A stretch of 64,000 nt of DNA from Gordonia crocea (GTDB lineage: Bacteria; Actinomycetota; Actinomycetes; Mycobacteriales; Mycobacteriaceae): the NCBI RefSeq assembly GCF_009932435.1, contig NZ_BJOU01000001.1, positions 1,488,001-1,552,000 of the forward strand. Direction: 5' to 3'. The notes beneath the pieces are model-generated. The model had not been told where the DNA came from, searched no databases, and was given only the letters and a program-made list of their open reading frames with translations. Made by a program: the position numbers and the translations under genes. Positions 7,952 to 16,726 of this stretch are shown in pieces; positions within the stretch are counted from its first letter, which is position 1, and every line of letters begins with the position of its first letter.

Positions 7952-9910
7952 TCAGTTCACGCACATGGGGCCATTGGTCGCCGCGGTGATCGGCGCCCGG
8001 GCGGAACCGGCGCGTGCAGCGGCACGCCGTTTGTTGTCCGCGACGCGCTGGGCGTCGGGCTGCGGGCCGGTGTCCATGATCGATCCGGGGCCGTAGTAGG
8101 TGTTGGTCAACACGACGCGCACCTGGCGGTCGGACAGCGAACTGTCGGCGCGGATCGCGACGCCGCCCAGGTCCTGCGAGAGCTGCTTGACCGTGGCGTC
8201 GTCGGCATTGCGGGCGAAGATGATCGAGTCCCGCTCGTTCATCGGCTTCGTGGACGTCTTGCCCGGCCCAAAGCCCTTGGCGGTCAGGATGTTCGACACG
8301 TTCGCCGCCATCCCGTCGATGGTTCCCGCGTTGACTACGTCGACGGTGTAGGACTCCTTGCCGGCCCGCTGCTTCTTGGGCTCGTCGCCGGAGAGCAACT
8401 GGTCGGTGAAGGTGTGGACGGCCCGCGGGTCGACCTTGACGATCGATTGGCCCTCTTCGCTCCAGCCCTCCTCGGTGACGATCGGGATGGTGGCGAAGCG
8501 GACCTTGCCGCCGGACAGGTCGCGGAGCTTCTCGGCGAAGGAGAGCACGTCCCAGTTGTCGTCGATGACCACCGAGCGGGAGACGGCGGTCTCGAGCTTG
8601 CCCATCGTCTTCGGGTCGGTGAGCACCTTGGCGGAGAGCATCTTCTGCGCCAGGGAAGCCATGAAGACCTGCTGACGGGTGATGCGGTCAAGGTCGCCGC
8701 GGGGCAGGCCATGGCGTTGGCGCACGAAACTCAACGCCTGCGGCCCGTTCAGCGTCTGACGGCCCTTGCGGAACTTGGCTCCTGAATACCGTTCCCGCAC
8801 AGGTGCTTTCAGGCAGACGTCGACGCCGCCGACGGCGTTGGTCAGCAGCGCGAACCCCAGCAGTCCGACCTCGGCATAGTGGTCGACCTCGACGCCGGTC
8901 AGGGTGGCGACGGTGTCGATGAGGGCCTTGCGGCCGGCCTGGGTGCCGTCCCGCTCGGCTTTATCCGGATTTCCGCCGCGCTCCACCTGGGTGCGGCGCA
9001 CGCGTTCCTTGGTGGCGCCGTAGGCGGCGTTGATCTTGCTCATGCCCAATCCCGGCACGTTGACGTACGCGTCGCGCGGGATGGAGATGGCGGTGGCCGA
9101 CGAGCCGTTGTTGGGAATGCGGATGAGCAGGATCGTGTCGGTGTTCATCGCGGTCTCATCCCCGGAGCGGAGCCAGCGCAACTCCCGCGGGGTGAGCGGC
9201 ACGCCCTTGGCGTCGGTGCGGGAGTCGGTGCCGACGAGCAGGAGGTCGACCGCGCCGTCGTTGCCGCCGCCGAGGTTCAAGCCGGCAAGCTGGGTGATCG
9301 ATCCGGTCACCCCGGTGGCCGACCGCCACGAGTAGCCGCCGACGACCAGGACCGCCACCGAGATCAGGGTCACCACGACTTGCCCGACGCGGTGCAGCGC
9401 CTTGCGGCTCGGGCCGCCGCCGAAGTAGCTGCGCAGCGATCGCGGCGGACTGGTCGGCGGTGGCGTCGAACCGTCGGTCTCCGGCTGGGCCTTCGACGGC
9501 TGGGCCTTCGACGACTGGGCTTTCGAAGACTGGGCCTTCGGCGGGCGCGGACCCGGACGCTGCGGACCCGGACGCTTCGAACCTGGCCGCTTCGGAGCGG
9601 GGGCTTGCGCACCGCGGGCCTTTTTCGCCGGTGGCGCGGCGCGCTTGGCGGGTCCGGGCCGGCGTTCGGGGGTGTGGATCTCACCGGAGGAGGTCCGCGT
9701 CGGACGCTCTCGGCGGCCGGGAACCGTCTGGGGAGCGGGACGCCGACGGCCCTCGCGCGCCTCGGGGCGGGGCTCGGTGCGTTGTCCGTCCTGGGGGTGC
9801 CGTTCGCCGCGCTGCCGCTCCTGTGGACGCCGTTCGCCTCGCTGCCGGTCGTCGCGGCGCTGCGATTCGCGCTGCCGATCGGCACGGCGCGTCGGGGTGG
9901 CTTTGTCCAC
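7952..9910 (-). CDS. LytR-CpsA-Psr (LCP) family cell-wall ligase with long disordered N-terminus
   Basis: The 652-residue protein is built of a basic, Pro/Gln/Arg-rich cytoplasmic tail (about residues 1-165, with SKAQSSKAQ repeats near 125-143), one transmembrane helix (about 176-194), an LCP catalytic domain (DLLLVGTDSRTD, then SIPRDAYVNVPG and RQRHGLPRGDLDRITRQQ, with the conserved acidic and Arg residues that bind the lipid pyrophosphate), and a C-terminal LytR_C domain (YTVDVVNAGTIDGMA to the end). LCP enzymes transfer glycopolymers such as arabinogalactan from decaprenyl phosphate to peptidoglycan. Its divergent neighbours rmlD-wbbL make the rhamnosyl linker of that polymer. The start is GTG 9910, with GGAG upstream. 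Confidence 0.9.
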   Translation of the reverse strand: MDKATPTRRADRQRESQRRDDRQRGERRPQERQRGERHPQDGQRTEPRPEAREGRRRPAPQTVPGRRERPTRTSSGEIHTPERRPGPAKRAAPPAKKARGAQAPAPKRPGSKRPGPQRPGPRPPKAQSSKAQSSKAQPSKAQPETDGSTPPPTSPPRSLRSYFGGGPSRKALHRVGQVVVTLISVAVLVVGGYSWRSATGVTGSITQLAGLNLGGGNDGAVDLLLVGTDSRTDAKGVPLTPRELRWLRSGDETAMNTDTILLIRIPNNGSSATAISIPRDAYVNVPGLGMSKINAAYGATKERVRRTQVERGGNPDKAERDGTQAGRKALIDTVATLTGVEVDHYAEVGLLGFALLTNAVGGVDVCLKAPVRERYSGAKFRKGRQTLNGPQALSFVRQRHGLPRGDLDRITRQQVFMASLAQKMLSAKVLTDPKTMGKLETAVSRSVVIDDNWDVLSFAEKLRDLSGGKVRFATIPIVTEEGWSEEGQSIVKVDPRAVHTFTDQLLSGDEPKKQRAGKESYTVDVVNAGTIDGMAANVSNILTAKGFGPGKTSTKPMNERDSIIFARNADDATVKQLSQDLGGVAIRADSSLSDRQVRVVLTNTYYGPGSIMDTGPQPDAQRVADNKRRAAARAGSARAPITAATNGPMCVN

Positions 9911-10037
9911 GACTGACCCGTTCTCCTTGTTTCTCCAGTGGCAATTGTGACTGGTGGTCTCAAAACACTTTACTGATGCGAATGGGTATAGCGGGGGAGC
10001 GCAACGCCGGGCGACGCGGATCGGTCATGATGGGGGA

Positions 10038-10913
10038 ATGACAGTCTTCGTCACCGGCTCGGGCGGTCAGCTGGGCCGCGCCTTGGCGTCGACCCGGCCC
10101 GATGGGCTCGGAATCATCGGCTTGACCTCGGCTGATCTCGATATCTCCGACGCCGCGGCGGTGGCCGCCTGGGGGAGTCGGCTGACCGGGAATGATGTGG
10201 TCCTCAACTGTGCGGCCTATACGCGCGTCGACGACGCGCAACGCGAACCGGAGCGGGCGGCCGCGGTGAACGCCACCGGCCCGGCACTGCTCGCCGCGCA
10301 AACAGCCTCGGCAGGCGCACGCCTGATCCACCTGTCCACCGACTACGTCTTCGACGGTCCCGCCGCACCCGAACCGCCGACGCGGACCACCCCCTACGAA
10401 CCCGACGAGACCGGCGGCGAACCGCCCAGCGTGTACGGGCGGACCAAGCTCGACGGCGAACGCCGCCTGCGCGAAGCCGACCCGTCGGCCACCGTCGTGC
10501 GCACGTCGTGGCTGTACACCGGCGGCACCGACGACGTCGACTTCGTCTCGACCATGCGCCGGCTCGCCGGCGAGCGGGACCGGCTCACCGTCGTCGACGA
10601 CCAACACGGCTCGCCGACCTACGCGCCCGATCTGGCGCGCGGCCTCTGGGAGATGGTCGTCACCGACGCCGGTCGTGCGGCGACGGTCCACGCGGCCAAC
10701 GGCGGGGAGACGACGTGGTGCGGCTTGGCCAAGGCCGTATTCGAGGAGCTCGGGCTCGACGCCACGCGGGTGGAACCCTGCAGTACGGCCGACTTCCCGC
10801 GTCCCGCGCCGCGCCCCGCGTACTCGGTGCTGTCGACGCGTTCCTGGCGCGACCTGCGACTCACGCCACTCCGGCAGTGGCGTGATGCCGTCGGTGAAGC
10901 GTTGGTTCGTTAG
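10038..10913 (+). CDS. rmlD: dTDP-4-dehydrorhamnose reductase
   Basis: The 291-residue extended short-chain dehydrogenase makes dTDP-L-rhamnose, the donor for the arabinogalactan-peptidoglycan linker. It has the nucleotide loop TGSGGQLGRAL at residues 6-16, the NCAAYTRVDDAQ strand, the STDYVFDG motif, and the Y-x-x-x-K pair in PSVYGRTKLDGE. Length is normal for RmlD. The start is ATG 10038; the frame stays open upstream but without a ribosome-binding site. It heads a plus-strand operon with wbbL (11-base gap) and manB. Confidence 0.93.
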   Translation: MTVFVTGSGGQLGRALASTRPDGLGIIGLTSADLDISDAAAVAAWGSRLTGNDVVLNCAAYTRVDDAQREPERAAAVNATGPALLAAQTASAGARLIHLSTDYVFDGPAAPEPPTRTTPYEPDETGGEPPSVYGRTKLDGERRLREADPSATVVRTSWLYTGGTDDVDFVSTMRRLAGERDRLTVVDDQHGSPTYAPDLARGLWEMVVTDAGRAATVHAANGGETTWCGLAKAVFEELGLDATRVEPCSTADFPRPAPRPAYSVLSTRSWRDLRLTPLRQWRDAVGEALVR

Positions 10914-10923
10914 GCTGTCCGGC

Positions 10924-11799
10924 GTGACTGATCAGCTCGCAGTCGTGACGGTGACCTATTCGTCAGGCGACTACTTGAAGTCGTTTCTCGACACCCTGGC
11001 CCTCGCCACCGAGGCGGCGCCGCGCGTCGTCATCGCCGACAACGGATCCGACGACGGCGCCCCCGAGGCGGCCGAGCGCGACTACGACCGGGTCACCCTG
11101 GTCCACACCGGGGCCAACCTCGGCTACGGCGGGGCGATCAACCGCGCCGTCGCCGAGATCGACCCGGCGGTCGAGTTCATCGTCGTCGCCAATCCCGACG
11201 TCGCATGGGGCCCCGGCTCCCTCGACGAACTGTTGGCGGCCGCGGCGCGGTGGCCGCAGGCGGGATCGTTGGGGCCGCTGATCCGCGAGCCCGACGGTTC
11301 GGTCTACCCCTCCGCCCGGCAGGTGCCGAGGCTCGTCGCGGGCACCGGCCACGCGGTTCTTGGTGCGGTGTGGAAGAACAACCCGTTCACCCGGGCCTAC
11401 CTCGACGCCGACCGCGCCGACCTCGAGCGCCCGGTCGGCTGGCTGTCCGGGTCCTGCCTGCTGCTGCGGCGCACGGCCTTCGACGAGATCGACGGCTTCG
11501 ACTCGCGCTACTTCATGTACATGGAGGACGTCGACCTTGGCGACCGCCTGGGCAAGGCCGGCTGGCAGAACGTCTTCGTGCCCACCGCGGAGATCCTGCA
11601 CACCAAGGGCCATGCGGCCAGCAAGAACCCCGAGCTGATGTTGCCGGCCCACCACCGCAGCGCCTACCGCTTCCAGGCCGACCGCAACCCCGGTGCCCTG
11701 CGTGCGCCGCTGCGCTGGGCCCTGCGGGCCGGGTTGGCAGTCCGGTCCCGCGTCGCGGTCAAAGCGGCGCGACGCGAACTCAACAGGAGGCAATCGTGA
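10924..11799 (+). CDS. wbbL: Rhamnosyltransferase WbbL (GT2 family)
   Basis: This 291-residue GT2 glycosyltransferase (start GTG 10924) fits the enzyme that adds L-rhamnose to decaprenyl-PP-GlcNAc, forming the arabinogalactan linker. Visible motifs are the N-terminal VTVTYSSGDYL, the ADNGSDDG loop, ANLGYGGAINRAV, NPDVAW as the D-x-D-like metal site, and the GFDSRYFMYMEDVDLGDRL segment, whose E-D-V-D is the catalytic region in this family. Its place directly after rmlD and before manB matches the mycobacterial arrangement. It overlaps manB by 4 bases. Confidence 0.92.
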   Translation: MTDQLAVVTVTYSSGDYLKSFLDTLALATEAAPRVVIADNGSDDGAPEAAERDYDRVTLVHTGANLGYGGAINRAVAEIDPAVEFIVVANPDVAWGPGSLDELLAAAARWPQAGSLGPLIREPDGSVYPSARQVPRLVAGTGHAVLGAVWKNNPFTRAYLDADRADLERPVGWLSGSCLLLRRTAFDEIDGFDSRYFMYMEDVDLGDRLGKAGWQNVFVPTAEILHTKGHAASKNPELMLPAHHRSAYRFQADRNPGALRAPLRWALRAGLAVRSRVAVKAARRELNRRQS

Positions 11800-12869
11800 G
11801 CAAGGACGTGCAGGCCGTCATCCTCGTCGGCGGCAAGGGCACGCGGCTGCGTCCGCTGACCCTGTCGGCGCCCAAGCCGATGCTGCCCACGGCGGGCAAG
11901 CCCTTCCTGACCCACCTGCTGTCGCGGATCAAGGCGGCCGGGATCGATGACGTCGTGCTCGGCACGTCGTTCCAGGCCGAGGTCTTCGAGGACTATTACG
12001 GCTCGGGTGAATCACTCGGCATGAACCTGCGGTACGTGACCGAGGTCGAGCCGCTGGGGACCGGCGGCGGTATCCGCAACGTCCTGCCGGAGCTGAGCGC
12101 GCCGGACATCCTCGTGTTCAACGGCGACGTCCTCGGCGGGACCGACGTCGGCGACGTCTTGACCACCCACCGCGAATCCGGCGCCGACGTGACCCTGCAC
12201 CTCGTCCGCGTCGGCGATCCGCGCGCCTTCGGCTGCGTGCCGACCGACGAGACCGGCCGGGTCACGGCCTTCCTGGAGAAGACGCAGGACCCGCCGACCG
12301 ACCAGATCAACGCCGGCACCTACGTGTTCCGGCGCGAGGTCATCGAGGCCATCCCGGCCGGGCGGCCGGTGTCGGTCGAGCGCGAGGTGTTCCCCGAACT
12401 GCTGGCCCGTGGGCGCCACGTCCAGGGCCACGTCGACCAGTCTTACTGGCGCGACATGGGGACGCCGGAAGACTTCGTCCGGGGATCGGCGGACCTGGTC
12501 CGCGGTATCGCGCCCTCGCCGGCACTGGGTGACCGACACGGCGAGTCGCTGGTGCAAGACGGCGCCTCGGTCGGGCCGGGTGCGGTGTTGATCGGCGGGA
12601 CCGTCGTCGGCGCCGGCGCCTCGGTCGGCCGTCGGGCCCGGCTCGACGGCGCGGTCGTGTTCGACGACGCGGTGATCGACGACGGAGCCGTTGTCGAACG
12701 CAGCATCATCGGCCGCGGCGCGCGCATCGGCCGCCGCGCGCTCGTGCGCGACACCGTCATCGGTGACAACGCGCGAATCGGCGCGGACTGCGAGCTGTTG
12801 CGCGGGGCGCGGGTGTGGCCCGGCGTGCAGATCCCCGACGGTGGGGTGCGTTTCTCCACCGACGTGTAA
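11796..12869 (+). CDS. manB: Mannose-1-phosphate guanylyltransferase (GDP-mannose pyrophosphorylase)
   Basis: The 357-residue nucleotidyltransferase has the pyrophosphorylase signature LVGGKGTRLRPLTLSAPKPM at residues 10-29, the FNGDVLGG metal loop, the FLEKTQDPPTDQINAGTYVF substrate loop, and a C-terminal left-handed beta-helix of hexapeptide repeats (about residues 255-350). It supplies GDP-mannose for mannosylated lipids and glycans; in mycobacteria the gene is called manB, elsewhere manC. The GTG start (11796) overlaps the wbbL stop and follows an AGGAGG box at 11785-11790. Confidence 0.88.
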   Translation: MSKDVQAVILVGGKGTRLRPLTLSAPKPMLPTAGKPFLTHLLSRIKAAGIDDVVLGTSFQAEVFEDYYGSGESLGMNLRYVTEVEPLGTGGGIRNVLPELSAPDILVFNGDVLGGTDVGDVLTTHRESGADVTLHLVRVGDPRAFGCVPTDETGRVTAFLEKTQDPPTDQINAGTYVFRREVIEAIPAGRPVSVEREVFPELLARGRHVQGHVDQSYWRDMGTPEDFVRGSADLVRGIAPSPALGDRHGESLVQDGASVGPGAVLIGGTVVGAGASVGRRARLDGAVVFDDAVIDDGAVVERSIIGRGARIGRRALVRDTVIGDNARIGADCELLRGARVWPGVQIPDGGVRFSTDV

Positions 12870-12882
12870 GCGGCGGCGCGGG

Positions 12883-13491
12883 TTATCCGGCTTTCGCGGC
12901 GGCCAGCACCCCGGCGCCCAGCGGGATCACCACGGGTAGGAAGCGGTCGTCGTCGGCAACGATGAGCGCGGCCTGCCGCACGGCCTCGGCGACCGGTCCC
13001 GACTGGCTCGGATCCAGACCTTCGGCATGGTGGAGGACGACCACGCCGCCCGGACGCAGGATGCGGATCGCGTCGGTCAGGTAGCGGGGGTGGTCGAGGA
13101 TCTCGCCGTCGAGGAAGACCAGTTCATAGGAGGCGTCGGCCAGCCGGGGCAAAACCTCGATGGGGGATCCGTTGATCAACCGGGCGCGGCCGATCGGGAT
13201 GTCGGCGGCCGCGAAGGATTCGCGTGCGGCCTGCTGGTACTCGAACTCCGGGTCGATGGTGGTCAAGACGCCGTCCTCGGCCATGCCGGCCAGCAACCAC
13301 AACCCGGACACGCCGACCCCGGTGCCGACCTCCACGACCGATTTGGCCCCGGTCGCGCGGGCCAGCAGCGCCAACAGTGCCCCGACTGCGGGGGAGATGG
13401 TGGGGGCGCCCAATTCCTCGGCCCGGCCCCGGGCGGCGACCAGGGCGTCGTCCTCGACGATCGCCGATTCGACGTAGGTGTTGTCCGTCAC
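12883..13491 (-). CDS. Class I SAM-dependent O-methyltransferase
   Basis: This 202-residue protein is of the catechol-O-methyltransferase-like type (methyltransf_3): SAM motif [17 protein letters not shown], post-I TTIDPE, and [15 protein letters not shown] for metal and substrate contacts. The order O-methyltransferase/sigE (divergent) matches Rv1220c-Rv1221 of M. tuberculosis from memory. The start is taken as GTG 13491 because a TACCCT -10 box ends 7 bases before it on this strand and no Shine-Dalgarno sequence is present, which suggests a leaderless message. A GTG at 13536 in frame is the alternative. The substrate is unknown. Confidence 0.82.
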   Translation of the reverse strand: MTDNTYVESAIVEDDALVAARGRAEELGAPTISPAVGALLALLARATGAKSVVEVGTGVGVSGLWLLAGMAEDGVLTTIDPEFEYQQAARESFAAADIPIGRARLINGSPIEVLPRLADASYELVFLDGEILDHPRYLTDAIRILRPGGVVVLHHAEGLDPSQSGPVAEAVRQAALIVADDDRFLPVVIPLGAGVLAAAKAG

Positions 13492-13498
13492 GCCTATG

Positions 13499-13504
13499 AG
13501 GGTA
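13499..13504 (-). promoter_or_regulatory. Putative -10 box of a leaderless O-methyltransferase message
   Basis: TACCCT (fits TANNNT) on the minus strand ends 7 bases before GTG 13491, so transcription would begin at or next to the start codon. Confidence 0.4.
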
Positions 13505-13692
13505 GGCCACCGCGTTCGACGATCCTTAGACAACACTCAGGCCGCTCATACAGCCACCACAATCGGGTCGGCAAAGGTAAGGGGGAACCAACGCCGACGA
13601 GAAGTCCGGAATACCTGTTCCGGGTGGCGGTGTTGGAACTCGACGAGGCAGACCGGGCCCACCGGCAGCCAAGAGGGGACACGAGCCACACG

Positions 13693-14292
13693 ATGACGAT
13701 CCCGTCCGCGGACTACTCCACCGACGAGAACATCACCGGCACCGCGCGCTTCGACGCCACCGGGGATGCGGCCTTGATGCCCTCATGGGAGGAATTGGTC
13801 GCCGAGCACGCCGATCGCGTCTACCGACTGGCCTTCCGTTTGTCCGGCAACCAGCACGACGCCGAGGACCTGACCCAGGAGACGTTCATCCGGGTGTTCC
13901 GTTCGCTGTCGAGCTACCAGCCGGGCACCTTCGAGGGCTGGCTGCACCGCATCACCACCAACCTCTTCCTCGACATGGTGCGCCGCCGCGCCAAGATCCG
14001 GATGGAGGCGCTGCCCGAGGACTATGACCGGGTTCCCGGCGACACCCCGGACCCGCAGCAGATCTACGCGGACGCGAATCTGGACCCGGTGCTGCAGGCC
14101 GCGCTGGACCGGCTGGCCCCGGAGTTCCGTGCCGCGGTGGTCCTCTGTGACATCGAGGGGCTGTCTTATGAGGAGATCGCCGCCACCCTCGATGTGAAGC
14201 TGGGCACCGTGCGCAGCCGCATCCACCGTGGTCGGCAGAGTATTCGCGACTACCTCGTCGCCAACCAGGCCGAGTGCGCGCCATCCCGGTGA
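13693..14292 (+). CDS. sigE: ECF sigma factor SigE
   Basis: This extracytoplasmic-function sigma factor (199 residues from ATG 13693) has region 2 in [43 protein letters not shown] and region 4 in [48 protein letters not shown]. Both closely resemble mycobacterial SigE, the envelope and heat-stress sigma factor. It is followed by an anti-sigma factor, HtrA and TatB genes in the usual order. The frame is open upstream, with GTG codons before the ATG; since SigE of M. tuberculosis is known to have several start sites, a longer form is possible here. Confidence 0.93.
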   Translation: MTIPSADYSTDENITGTARFDATGDAALMPSWEELVAEHADRVYRLAFRLSGNQHDAEDLTQETFIRVFRSLSSYQPGTFEGWLHRITTNLFLDMVRRRAKIRMEALPEDYDRVPGDTPDPQQIYADANLDPVLQAALDRLAPEFRAAVVLCDIEGLSYEEIAATLDVKLGTVRSRIHRGRQSIRDYLVANQAECAPSR

Positions 14293-14390
14293 ACCCATCG
14301 TTCGGCTGACCCGGGAACCGCGCCGCACCGGTAATCGTTGTAGCTTCGGATAAGCTGCAGTGAGCAGGTGAGGCACAGGTAGGAGCGGTG

Positions 14391-14792
14391 GTGAACTTTC
14401 TGGATCCGGGTCGTTGGACCCCGACGACGTCGTCGTTGCGTCCCAACACCGACTACCGGCCTCCGGGCACGCTGGGCGGACGGCCGTTCGCCTCCACCGA
14501 GCATCTGTCTCCCGAGGCGGTCGCGGCCTATGCCGACGGCGAGCTCGGCGACACCGCGGTATCGCGGGCCAACTCTCATCTGAAGGTGTGCGGACCCTGT
14601 TCGACCGCCGTCGAGGCGCAGAAGGCCGCCCGTGCCGCGCTGCGCGGGAGTGGTTCGGCGATCACCGCACCGCTCGATCTGCTCGGGCAGCTCTCGCAGA
14701 TCCCGACCCGCGAGTTCGATGTCAACCAGGTCGCGGCGCGCGCCGAGCAATCGCCGCCGCGCCCGCGAGGATTCTTTCGACGAGGCCGTTAG
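14391..14792 (+). CDS. rseA: Anti-sigma-E factor RseA
   Basis: This 133-residue cytoplasmic anti-sigma factor has a zinc-binding ZAS motif in SHLKVCGPCSTAV (H-x3-C-x2-C), preceded by HLSPEAVAAYADGEL, the usual opening of actinobacterial zinc-finger anti-sigma proteins. It would bind and inhibit SigE until stress or phosphorylation-dependent proteolysis. There are two adjacent GTG codons; the second (14391) is preferred because the AGGAG box at 14381-14385 lies 5 bases before it. It has no transmembrane helix. Its stop codon overlaps the htrA start by one base. Confidence 0.9.
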   Translation: MNFLDPGRWTPTTSSLRPNTDYRPPGTLGGRPFASTEHLSPEAVAAYADGELGDTAVSRANSHLKVCGPCSTAVEAQKAARAALRGSGSAITAPLDLLGQLSQIPTREFDVNQVAARAEQSPPRPRGFFRRGR

Positions 14793-16288
14793 TGACCAAC
14801 GAAGATTGGGCCGCCCACACGGCGATCCCGCCGCGCACCCCCGCGCCGCTGCCCGCCCCCCGACACGCCCCGGTGTCACCGGAGACGACCGCGGTATTCG
14901 GGCGCCCGGAGGGGGTCGCCGGATCCTTCGAGTCCGCCGCGGCCTCGGCCGCGGCGACGGCCCATCGGCCGCAGCCGACGGTGGCGGCTCCCGACCCCGT
15001 CCTCGCCGAGGCGTTCAGCCGGCCGACCGGGTCGACCGAAACGCTGTCCCGCGATCCCGACGCCCGCTACGGCGAGGTTGAAGAGGCCGAGGAGCCGAAC
15101 GATCCGTGGCGCGACCCCGAGAGCCCGGCGCACCTGTCGGCGCCGGCGAAGTCGCGGCCCGAATCCGTCGACCCGGTGGAGCCGGGCCCCAAGCTCGGGG
15201 TGCGCGAAGTACTTCTGGGCCATCGGATCTCCTGGACGGCGCTGCTGTCGCTGGCCGCTGTCGCGGTCACCATCGGACTGCTCGGCGCACTCCTCGGCGC
15301 CTTCCTCACCGGGAACGGCTCGTCGAGCACCGGGCAGACGGTGACCCTTCCGGTCGACAAGGGCAAGGGGGGCGAGGAGCCGCGGTCGATGGTGGCCCGG
15401 GTCGTCCGCGCCGTCGAGAAGTCCGTGGTCGCCATCGACATCCGCACCGAGACTGCGGCCGGCACCGGTTCGGGCGTGATCATCGACAAGTCCGGCTACA
15501 TCGTCACCAACAACCACGTCGTTGCGATGGCCGCCCAGGACAAGAACGCCACCACCGAGGTCGTCTTCTACGACCGCACCCGTGTTCCGGCGCGCATCGT
15601 CGGACGCGACCCGAAAAGCGACCTGGCCGTGGTGAAGGTCGACAACGTCAAGAACATCACCGTCGCGACCCTGGGGGACTCGGACAAGGTGCAGATCGGC
15701 GAGAACGTGGTGGCGTTCGGGTCGCCGCTGGGTCTGGACCGCACCGTCACCAGCGGCATCGTCAGCGCCGTGAACCGTGCGCTGGCCCTGCCGCCGGGCG
15801 ACGAGTCCGACACCGACGCGGTCATCGACGCCATTCAGACCGACGCGGCCATCAACCCGGGTAACTCCGGTGGTCCGCTGGTCGATTCGCAGGCCAGGAT
15901 CATCGGGATCAACACCATGATCCAGACGACCAGCGGCGGCTCGATGGGCCTCGGGTTCGCGATCCCGGTGAACCAGGTCCGGCCGATCGCCCAGACGATC
16001 ATCGCGCACGGCAAGATCGTCCACCCGTCGATCGGGTTGAACGCGGTCTCCGTGCGCAACCAGAAGGTCCTGGGCGCCCGCGTCGCGAACGTGGTCGCCG
16101 GCAGTCCGGCGGAAAAAGCCGGGGTCCGCGAGGGCGACGTGATCACCAAGTTCAACGGTCGGCCGATCGAGTCCTCCGACGAACTGGCGGTGGCGATCCG
16201 CGGCACCAAGATTGGCGAAAAGGTCGACTACTCGTATTGGCGCGACGGCCGGACCTTCTCCGGGTCGATCGTGCCCGCCGGCGACTAG
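14792..16288 (+). CDS. htrA: HtrA-family membrane serine protease with PDZ domain
   Basis: The 498-residue protein has an acidic, Pro-rich cytoplasmic tail (1-145), one transmembrane helix (about 148-172), a trypsin-like protease domain and a C-terminal PDZ domain. The catalytic triad is visible: His242 (TNNHVV), Asp277 (KSDLAV) and Ser359 (GNSGG). The PDZ domain starts near [22 protein letters not shown]. It degrades or refolds damaged envelope proteins. Its GTG start is embedded in TAGTG at the end of rseA, so sigE-rseA-htrA-tatB forms one stress and export unit. The order is the same as in M. tuberculosis (Rv1221-Rv1224). Confidence 0.93.
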   Translation: MTNEDWAAHTAIPPRTPAPLPAPRHAPVSPETTAVFGRPEGVAGSFESAAASAAATAHRPQPTVAAPDPVLAEAFSRPTGSTETLSRDPDARYGEVEEAEEPNDPWRDPESPAHLSAPAKSRPESVDPVEPGPKLGVREVLLGHRISWTALLSLAAVAVTIGLLGALLGAFLTGNGSSSTGQTVTLPVDKGKGGEEPRSMVARVVRAVEKSVVAIDIRTETAAGTGSGVIIDKSGYIVTNNHVVAMAAQDKNATTEVVFYDRTRVPARIVGRDPKSDLAVVKVDNVKNITVATLGDSDKVQIGENVVAFGSPLGLDRTVTSGIVSAVNRALALPPGDESDTDAVIDAIQTDAAINPGNSGGPLVDSQARIIGINTMIQTTSGGSMGLGFAIPVNQVRPIAQTIIAHGKIVHPSIGLNAVSVRNQKVLGARVANVVAGSPAEKAGVREGDVITKFNGRPIESSDELAVAIRGTKIGEKVDYSYWRDGRTFSGSIVPAGD

Positions 16289-16298
16289 ACTGCGGACC

Positions 16299-16715
16299 AT
16301 GTTCAACCTTGGTTGGGGCGAGATCTTGGTGCTGGTGGCCGCCGCCCTGATCATCTTGGGGCCGGAGCGGCTCCCCGGGGCCATCTCCAGCTCGATGCGG
16401 TGGCTGAAGCAGGCGCGCGAGTACGCGACCGGGGCCACCGCCGAACTGCGCGAGGAGCTCGGCTCGGATTTCGACGAGTTCCGCGAGCCGTTGCAGCAGC
16501 TCAACGAGCTGCGCTCGACCTCGCCGCGCGCCCTGGTGACCAAGCACCTTCTCGGCGGTGACGACTCGCTGTTGGACCCGAAGACCTATACCGCGCTGCC
16601 GGGTCGCGAGGACCCGCCGCTCGGGTCGGCGATCCCCGACGATGATGAGGGCGGTGCGCCGCGGCCGTCGAGTGGCGGCACGCGGCACAACGTCACCGAC
16701 TGGGACGCCACGTAG
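16299..16715 (+). CDS. tatB: Sec-independent protein translocase subunit TatB
   Basis: The 138-residue protein begins [27 protein letters not shown]: one N-terminal transmembrane helix, then the L-G-P-E-R-L/K-P hinge typical of TatA/TatB, then an amphipathic helix ([22 protein letters not shown]). The Glu in the membrane segment (residue 8) and the length identify TatB rather than TatA. The C-terminus is acidic and disordered. It acts with TatA and TatC (not in this window) to export folded proteins. It lies 10 bases after htrA, and 11 bases separate its end from the convergent mrp gene. Confidence 0.92.
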   Translation: MFNLGWGEILVLVAAALIILGPERLPGAISSSMRWLKQAREYATGATAELREELGSDFDEFREPLQQLNELRSTSPRALVTKHLLGGDDSLLDPKTYTALPGREDPPLGSAIPDDDEGGAPRPSSGGTRHNVTDWDAT

Positions 16716-16726
16716 TACCGAACGGC

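Noticed and set aside
11205..11795. Upstream extension of the manB frame through wbbL
   Set aside because: It is antiparallel to nothing but lies entirely inside wbbL in another frame, and the GTG at 11796 with AGGAGG is clearly the start.
13584..13630. GGAAC-type (SigE/SigH-like) -35 box before sigE
   Set aside because: The nearest GTT that could be the -10 is about 27 bases away, too far for an ECF promoter.
14876..16543. A 555-codon minus-strand frame over htrA and tatB
   Set aside because: It is the shadow of two well-supported genes of the sigE block.
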